Positions 7,685-13,633 of a stretch of DNA of 13,633 bases are shown here, in pieces; the first letter of the stretch is position 1, and the number at the start of each line of letters is the position of its first letter. The translations under genes were made by a program, and so were the position numbers. Source of the stretch: Pleurotus djamor (Eukaryota > Basidiomycota > Agaricomycetes > Agaricales > Pleurotaceae). The notes under the pieces were generated by a model. It saw nothing but the letters and a program-made list of their open reading frames with translations. It made no database searches and had not been told where the DNA came from. The stretch spans positions 1 to 13,633 of the forward strand of contig JAPEVF010001121.1 of assembly GCA_029747585.1 (NCBI GenBank). The letters run 5' to 3'.

Positions 7685-9341
7685 CTAAGCTATGCTGAAC
7701 ATGCCTATTCCATCCATCCACCGCCTTTTCTTTTCGAAATCTGTTGACGGAGGTACATCCTTCTCCATACGAAACCCATTTTTTACCCATCGAAAGACCT
7801 NNCCCCCCCGTGTACTGAGTGACTGAGTATCGCGTCTCGCCACGTTGAATTGGGGTGTTCGAGTGGGATATGGTAGCCGAAGGAAGCAGCACCGTCCATC
7901 CGGGGGGGGAACTCGATGACCAATCCCAAATCCCAAAGGACGATGTGCCCGCCCTTACGAAAATCGTAGTTGCCCAGGGCTGTGACTGCGCACCAACCCC
8001 ATGCCAGGTTCAAAACGTCTCGATGCTTCTTGCATACCGTTCTAGGACCAAAGTTCACGGTCAGCGACGCAAAGTCACTATTTCTGAAGTTTCGTTTCAA
8101 ATTGGGATCGTGGTTGATAAGTGCATCCAAGGTGGACGAATAGTATTTGCCAAGATTCGGCGCATACCCATGCATGAGCGAACTTTGGTAGCCTGCCACC
8201 CGACGAATCGCCTTTTCTTCGACTAACGCGTCTAGAGTTTTTTGGGTCTTGATGTCTTTGGCTCCCCTCGCAGTGGCCGCTACGCTACCAGGGCCACGAG
8301 TAATCCCGATGGCGAGAGCTGGGAAGTGTCCTCGACGATGATCCGTATCTTCCCTCTCAAAGCTGCATTTTTTGCGCGCATCGCGTACCGCCTTCGCCGA
8401 ATCCTGGATCACGTTATTCCATGAGTCGTCGGGGGCGCAACGTGGACCCGGAGCAATGACGGCAATGACTCGACGCTGAGAATCAAGAATTCTTGTAGCC
8501 TTCCTATGAAGAGACAGGTTGGCACCACTTCCAATGAAATCAGGGCAACCGCACCTACCGAGATGAAGGGTCGCAACGAATCAATCTGAAATGTGAGGGA
8601 ACCTCTGAAGGTAAGATTTCGTCGTTTTTGGTTCGCGGTGCGGTCCAGGCTGTTGAGACGTGGGAGAAGGAGTTGGCATCACAGTCTAGGACTCCCGCAG
8701 TATTCGCCTCGTTCACATGGCGAGCAGCGCAACGTTTCACCGTCGATTGGGAGGACTCTTGAGCAACCGCCCGCTCAACGGCGCGAAGTGCTCTCTTGAC
8801 TTGTCGCTTCCTATGCTGTTTCTTGTGGTTGCGAGTGAACTGTTTTTCGGGGACTTCCTCCTCCTCGGAAGCCGTAAGGTCGGACAAGTCGGATAATGGC
8901 GCGTCCGGTGCAACGCTAAAACCAGATGGCGAGGGAAAGGTCTGTCGTCGCAACGTCAGAAGCAGGACTAAAGCTTTATGGCCCGGCCTCCTCACCTTCC
9001 ATTCATCGGTCCCTTCTTTATCCTCCGGCGCCATAGTGGCGAGATCTACATTCATGATGATCGTCTCCATGTTAATCGAGTTTAGACGCAGGTCGTCCTG
9101 GTCTTCGAAGTCTGATTGGATGAGTGAATTAGTACGCTAGGTTCAATACCGACCCCTAGAATGGGGTCGCCCTACCTCTGTGCATCGCGTCAAATGCAAC
9201 TTCATCGGACGCGTTTGCAACGTGTTTTTTCCTACAATTTGAGTCTGTTTTTACATAGGATAAGAGGGCGGGACACGGTAAGAGGACGGATCACGTACGC
9301 GGCGACTCCGTCTCTTCTGTCTCTCGTTGGCGTTTTGGCAT
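7685..9341 (-). CDS. 2OG-Fe(II) dioxygenase, probable fungal TET/JBP-like; frame broken at two homopolymers
   Basis: The model is 9341..9295, 9231..9176, 9111..8996, 8941..8559 and 8503..7685; introns are 63, 64, 54 and 55 nt and phases agree at each junction. The N-terminus is basic and acidic (MPKRQRETEETESPR; later SEEEEVPEKQ, NHKKQHRKRQVKRA), fitting a nuclear protein. The C-terminal half carries a conserved double-stranded beta-helix: ILDSQRRVIAVI, then NFGPRTV, then the iron-binding HxD (HRDVLN, H at 8025..8023), GWCAVTALG, GGHIVLWDLGLVIEFPP, a distal His (ISHSNTPI, 7865..7863) and the 2OG-binding Arg (GETR, 7832..7830), then TQYTGG. This matches a large agaricomycete family that I associate with TET/JBP-type 5-methylcytosine oxygenases. 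The substrate is not shown here, and another DSBH subfamily is possible. A C8 run (7902-7909) and NN at 7801-7802 each shift the frame; all key residues survive on both sides. Confidence 0.72.
7801..7802. other. Undetermined bases next to a homopolymer
   Basis: NN abuts a C7 run inside the dioxygenase reading frame. Frame continuity on the minus strand (TQYTGG before, VFRWVKNGF after) requires a length one base different from that given. A single N at 7250 beside an A8 run shows the same pattern. Confidence 0.9.
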
Positions 9342-9843
9342 AGACGTTGAGGGGAATAAACAAGGATAATAATGAAGAGACGTTGGAGAGACTGAAGCGC
9401 ATAGAATATGAACTGAGGAATCCAATGCGCAGCATCCAAAATAGTCGGCGCCGCGTACTGTTGAACCCCCAGGCCAGACCTTATGCGTTCAAGGCCAAGT
9501 CATGGCGCTTGTCCCACGCGCGGAATGTGAATCAACGAGCAGCACGTGTAAAGTTATTTAGGAGATTACTGGGAGTGGTTTTTGTGTTTTGATTTTGCGC
9601 ACATTCTCTTAGATATTTCCTCACCAAGTTTTTACAATACCACAATTCAATATTCGTAGACGGTCCCTACCCAAGACGGTTTTGTCGTTTGCTTGATCTG
9701 ATTAGGTTTCTCCGCTCCCTTCTTCCTGACAATGGCGTAAAATCGTATCTATGGCAGCTACTTAGAGAAATTTGGATGGATTGAATGGAGGGGCGACAAT
9801 GATTGAACATAAAGAAGAATAGCAAGGTTTGTGAATGGTAAAA
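9342..9843. other. Intergenic region upstream of the dioxygenase gene
   Basis: Some 500 bp lie between two minus-strand genes. It includes CACGTG near 9542-9549. A plus-strand frame at 9347-9592 starts with TTG and has no in-frame upstream context, so I do not annotate it. I see nothing else I can support. Confidence 0.45.
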
Positions 9844-12571
9844 TCATGACGGCGTGTGTGTGTCAGACTTGGTACCGATGCTCAAGCTTTGGATACGGGG
9901 AACATATTCTGAAAGGTCCACCTCTTCGATGGGGGCGAGATTGGAGAGTGTGAAGGCGTTAATTTGTTCAAGATATGAGCGAGCGTAGTAGTTTCGAGGA
10001 AGACCCAGGACGGCTTCACGGTCGCTTTGCGGTCCCATCTCACGGATGCGAGGATGGGGTTGCGCACCGCTCTTGCAATTTCCGTGCTGGTTGTTTCTCC
10101 CTCGGCGCTCGTCAATGGCAATCAAAACGGACGTGACTTCGGGAGAGCGCCAGGGTTTCCCCCGAACGGCGTAGATGCGTTGATCGGAGTCATCAACGTC
10201 GCTCTCGTCCGAGCTGTTCCCGTATTTACCTAGGGCGTTGAGTAAAACGACCACGCCGGCCAAACGGGGGTCTCGCTTCGTAAGTTCCTGTGCAGTCTCC
10301 ATTCGTGTATTACGACGCTGGCAAGGAACCAATGAGCATCAATGGGTATCACTCGGGAGAGGTCTTACAGTGTTCCACCTTTGCGACTGGCGGTTACGAA
10401 TCGTTCGAGCCTTTTCGATAGGCAAATTTATCCTCGATGCCAAATACTTGAAATACCGCATGAAACATTCTTGTATGTCTTTCGTCGGATATTGGCATTT
10501 TGGGCGTTCGGTTTGGAAGGCTTTGGAGAACTCCAAGGAGATGGCCGTGTTGAACTTATGGTTGACATCATTGAGGAGAAGTACCATTTCCCCGAGAGGG
10601 GGCAGCTGTTTGAGCAGCTCCCAATCCTCAACTTGCTTGGCAGTGGCAGATCGACTCTTCAGTGCCTCTAATTTTTCTGCGGAGGTGGATTTCTCTGTGA
10701 AGCCCAGGAGCGTAGCGAATGCATCTCGAACTTCCTTCTGAAATAAGGAGTCTAGGATGAGTTCAAAGTCAACGAATTCCTTTCCACACTGACCGTCATC
10801 GCAGTCCGTCGAGTGGAGGCGGCACCTTTCTTTGAAACCTGCTGCATCTTATCCGCATCTGCTTGGGTAATGAGCGCACTACTGTGGCCTGGTATGAGGG
10901 CTTGACTCTCAGGAAGAGTTCGTGACCCAGATGCATTCCTTTCATCCTCGACAAGAGGCTTGACAGTTTCTCTTAGAGAAGGCCGACAGAAGTACTGACA
11001 CAATGCACTCACTTTCAAAATCACTGCGTAATCAACCAAGGAATCGTGGGCGGGATCCTCAAGGAGATTCTGTATGGCGTCCAGGGTGTCAGGGCGGACT
11101 GACTAGAGGATCGAGAAGACATACGTTGTTCACGGAATATCCCCTTGCAGAATTGTTCAACTGGTCGCGGAGCTGCGCGACTTGCGATTGAAGTTGTATT
11201 ACTTCAAGCTATATGGAACTGTCAGCAGGCATAAAATTTGAGCTCAATCAACTTAGGGTACCTCGAGTTGGTGACGTCGCTCTTCGTAGGAGCATTTCAT
11301 GTTGGCCAATTCCGTCTCTGAACGTGCATTGCTCAACAGTAAGTCGTTTACCCGTTGCAGGATGCGTTCCCGGTCGGTCTAGACGAGTAGTATGGGATCA
11401 TGAATATCACAGGCCCTAGGCTAACCACGAACCTTCAAATCATTATAATCCTCCTTGAGTGAATATTGAGACAATTGGTATTCTTGTTTTGTTTCGAGGA
11501 GTTGTTGTCTCAAAAGTCGGGTCTCGGATTGGTGGGAGTCTCGCTCAAGCTGGGAGGGACGATCAAGAAGTCAGCCCCTCCTAGGTGGTAAAAAAAGCAT
11601 CTGAGACGGCATTCACGTACTTCGATATTCGCAGCACTCTGTAGCGCTGCCTGGAAGGGTTGATTTGGTGTCAGGTCTGGTGGTAAGCTTGTTTCGATCG
11701 AAGCCAATCATGCTTACAAGCGTCCGCTGGTGTTCAGCAAAAAGTGCCTGCTTGCTCTCCCTTTCCCAATCCTACAGACTGTCAGAAGGGGCTAATTCGA
11801 GCGGCCAGAATCAAACTACTCACCGCAAGCTGACGAGCAGAGGTTTTAGCCTCTTCGGTGAGAAGCTCAAACTTGGACTGCAACGACGACAGATATTGGT
11901 GGCGATTCCAGTTGAGGAAAAGATAACTAGCTTACCCGAATGTCCTCTTCCGTTGTAGCAAGATAGGTGACTCTCTTGCGAAGTTTCTGACGTGGAGTAG
12001 TCAAGACCAGCACATCGCTCCACCAGAATTGACTAACCTCGATTTCTTCGTTCGCTGTAGCCAAGGCAACGTCCTTCGCACCCAATTCTTGAATCTTTTC
12101 CTCGCTCTGGCTCTTTAGTTTCTGCAATTCAACATCCTTTTCCTCGATTTCCAATGTCTTGCTCTGGTTCGCCGCCTGGAGTGCTGAAATTACGGCTTCC
12201 TTTTCTCTCCTGAAAGAAAATATCACATTTTCTCCAGCCTCCTTTGCTGCTTGGATGTCTTTTCGCGTCGCTTCCTTCAAATTATGTGCTTCGTTGTCCT
12301 TTTCGGCAGCAAATTTATCGAACTTTTCTGTGGTTTTGTCCAAGATTTGAACAAGTCTCGTTTCGAGGCGCGAGACCGATGCATTAGCCACAGCAACCTG
12401 ATGAGTCAGAGCATCTTTGAAGCGATCGCGTTCTGCACGAACTGCGCACAGGTCCTCCTGTAGCGATGAGCACTCTTGAAGGAGCTGATCGTACGTAGTC
12501 CGTGCCCTCTTCCTGGGCGATGAGTCATGGTCGGTGCGTTGGCGTTTCGACGTGTTCGAGTCGGTACGCAT
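9844..12571 (-). CDS. Large coiled-coil protein with conserved C-terminal domain, about 703 aa, 12 exons
   Basis: Exons are 12571..12038, 11986..11936, 11877..11824, 11771..11718, 11650..11621, 11549..11433, 11378..11262, 11208..11125, 11069..11013, 10958..10839, 10788..10369 and 10317..9844. All 11 introns (50-71 nt) are phase 0. The start is the first ATG (MRTDSNTSKRQRTDHDS); the frame upstream opens only with GTG. KRQR-x8-RKRAR is a strong bipartite nuclear-localisation candidate. Residues about 25-345 form a charged coiled coil. Exon 11 is a compact globular segment (DFELILDSLFQKEVRDAF, then PPLGEMVLLLNDVNHKFN). Exon 12 contains SSDESDVDDSD followed by KPWRSPEVTSVL and GLPRNYYARSYLE, a block I recognise from many expanded agaricomycete proteins of unknown function. 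Intron 9 (11012..10959) is 54 nt, lacks stops and has an atypical CAAG acceptor, so it may be exonic (then about 721 aa). The gene could also be two fused neighbours, but the phase-0 joins favour one. Confidence 0.75.
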
Positions 12572-12724
12572 ACCCAAGTTAGATGGTCTATACGGGAGTG
12601 TAGTATAGTGGAACTGAGAACTATGAATTCGTGATGATTGTTCAGGTCCAGTCGTAGAAGAAGCGCTGGTGCCCACTTTGGGTGCTACTTAATGCCCAAA
12701 AGAGAAGGTCTACTCCGCCCACGG

Positions 12725-12746
12725 TCCCCAAATGGAAAAGTGACTC
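12725..12746 (-). promoter_or_regulatory. AAATGG....GTGACTCTTTCA element in a divergent promoter
   Basis: The plus strand reads CCCCAAATGGAAAAGTGACT, then CTTTCAACGG just beyond. Its reverse complement shares TGAAAGAGTCAC with 3346-3367, and its AAATGGAA core matches 2462-2487 and 7413-7440. It lies about 155 bp upstream of the minus-strand ATG (12571) and about 38 bp upstream of the 5'-UTR intron of the plus-strand gene, so it could serve either. Confidence 0.4.
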
Positions 12747-12783
12747 TTTCAACGGAACTTCGACATCAACGACGTACGCTAGG

Positions 12784-12852
12784 GTAAGTTAAGCCTCGTC
12801 ATGATCTAGGGGAGTGCCCCTGTACCGACTACTAACCTTTCGACACCGACAG
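12784..12852 (+). other. Probable 5'-UTR intron
   Basis: A GTAAGT donor at 12784, an ACTAAC branch site at 12831-12836 and a CGACAG acceptor ending at 12852 form a 69-nt intron with the best consensus in the window. It ends 6 nt before the ATG at 12859. A donor this strong outside any coding frame implies a transcribed leader and supports the start chosen for the downstream gene. Confidence 0.6.
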
Positions 12853-12858
12853 GTCATC

Positions 12859-13609
12859 ATGTCTACCTTTGAAGACAAACTGTTCGAAGCCTCTCTCCTC
12901 CCATATCCAGACATGATGTCTGAAATACGACTCATGTGGCAACAAGAAGTAGAGTCTTGCCACGAAATTATAGACCGGTGCCTCCGCCCCAAAGCGGCGG
13001 GCCATGATGGGCCTCATCGTCACCGATTCAAGCCTTATCGTGGTTCTCCTCCTCCCAAATTCAAAGCTGACCGCGGCCCTCATTCCCAAAAAAAAACAAT
13101 CAGGGCCCGAGACCAGCTCTAATACTAGCAATCCCAACGCCGAATTCAAATCTGATCGCGGCCCTCCCCCAAACAACCAATCAGGGCCCAAACCCCGCTC
13201 GAACAACAAACCCAACCCTTCTTCCGGGCCTCCCCCTTCAAACTTCCAATCACCCCCCTCGGGGTCCAGTGGTCCAGACCGAGTCGAATGGTATTATGCT
13301 CAGTGGAAGAACATCAAGAGTGCGGAAATCCCGCGCGAGACGCTGTCCGTGAGCGACATTCCGTGGCCCCTTCTCAAATCCCCGACGTCGACTCAAGATG
13401 TCACTCCACTGGCCGTCGAGAAGTTTCTATTCCATCCATCGCACGAGCAAACGGTTGCCAAGAAAACACATGTGAGGCGAGAGCTACCGAAATGGCATCC
13501 GGATCATTTCCACAACACAATGCTTCCTTTCGTTCGTCCCGACTGCAGAGATGTAGTTGTTGAACTGGGTAAATCTACTTTGGCGGCACTTGTTTCTCTC
13601 CTTCAGTGA
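12859..13609 (+). CDS. HPD-motif (J-domain-like) basidiomycete protein; frame broken at an A9 run
   Basis: The ATG at 12859 (MSTFEDKLFEASLLPYPDMM) follows a probable 5'-UTR intron. Residues about 1-60 are helical; next comes a P/G/K-rich disordered segment with an internal repeat (FKADRGP, later FKSDRGPPPNNQSGP). The C-terminal domain has VEWYYAQWKNI, SVSDIPWPLL, VEKFLFHP and KKTHVRRELPKWHPDHF. The HPD triplet (13496-13504) preceded by a basic helix is typical of J-domains, which stimulate Hsp70 ATPase. In Agaricomycetes I know similar 'RWHPDKF' proteins of unverified function, so chaperone activity is only inferred. The frame shifts in A9 (13088-13096). The repeat copy downstream reads CAATCAGGGCCC in the other frame, so removing one A restores a single frame of about 250 codons. 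Stop TGA is at 13607-13609. Confidence 0.68.
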
Positions 13610-13633
13610 GGTTTGGTCCTCTTCTGGCGCGTG

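Noticed and set aside
8555..8575. A third frameshift in the dioxygenase, suggested by LRPF-like and HLGR-like peptides in different frames.
   Set aside because: A 55-nt intron (8558..8504, GTAGGT donor, CATAG acceptor) joins ...LIRCDPSSR to KATRILDSQRR in phase, so no indel is needed.
9347..9592. Plus-strand frame with a coiled-coil-like start (NNEETLERLKRIEYELRN).
   Set aside because: It opens with TTG inside the upstream region of the dioxygenase gene and has no ATG or acceptor that makes a convincing gene.

Overview
The window looks like a filamentous basidiomycete nuclear contig, most likely an Agaricomycete. Nearly every gene is cut by short GT-AG introns of about 48-71 nt with CTRAY-like branch sites. 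The recognisable proteins belong to families I know as lineage-expanded in mushroom-forming fungi. There is no prokaryotic gene organisation, CRISPR array, rRNA or credible tRNA. All gene models below were spliced by eye from reading-frame and intron-phase continuity; none has transcript support.

Layout, left to right. 1-772 (-): 5' part of a gene with a conserved N-terminal block and an S/P/Q-rich tail running off the edge. 773-2375: no confident gene; coding-like segments occur on both strands at 1887-2358. 2376-2572: three copies of a 26-bp element, two forming a 33-bp inverted repeat. 2724-3199 (-): 135-residue protein, divergent from 3522-4476 (+), a coiled-coil plus C3HC4 RING protein (229 aa, six exons). 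4652-5032 (+): broken gene with a nonsense codon and a frameshift. 5120-6181 (+): 296-aa coiled-coil protein with a basic N-terminus. 6522-7205 (-): 170-aa protein with a hydrophobic C-terminus that contains a tandem exon+intron duplication. 7685-9341 (-): double-stranded beta-helix 2OG-Fe(II) dioxygenase, probably TET/JBP-like, with the frame broken at two homopolymers. 9844-12571 (-): roughly 703-aa, 12-exon coiled-coil protein with a conserved C-terminal domain. 12859-13609 (+): HPD-motif (J-like) protein, frame broken in an A9 run.

How the parts may fit. Two proteins have nuclear-type basic N-termini followed by long coiled coils and look like distant paralogues. They sit around a probable nucleic-acid-modifying dioxygenase and near a RING-type E3 candidate. 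Related promoter-like elements (TGAAAGAGTCAC..CCATT, or inversely AAATGGAAGTGTGAGTC) lie upstream of at least three genes in the same orientation relative to the gene. Co-regulation is a hypothesis, not something the sequence proves. Several frame breaks coincide with homopolymers or Ns, so part of the apparent decay may be sequencing error.
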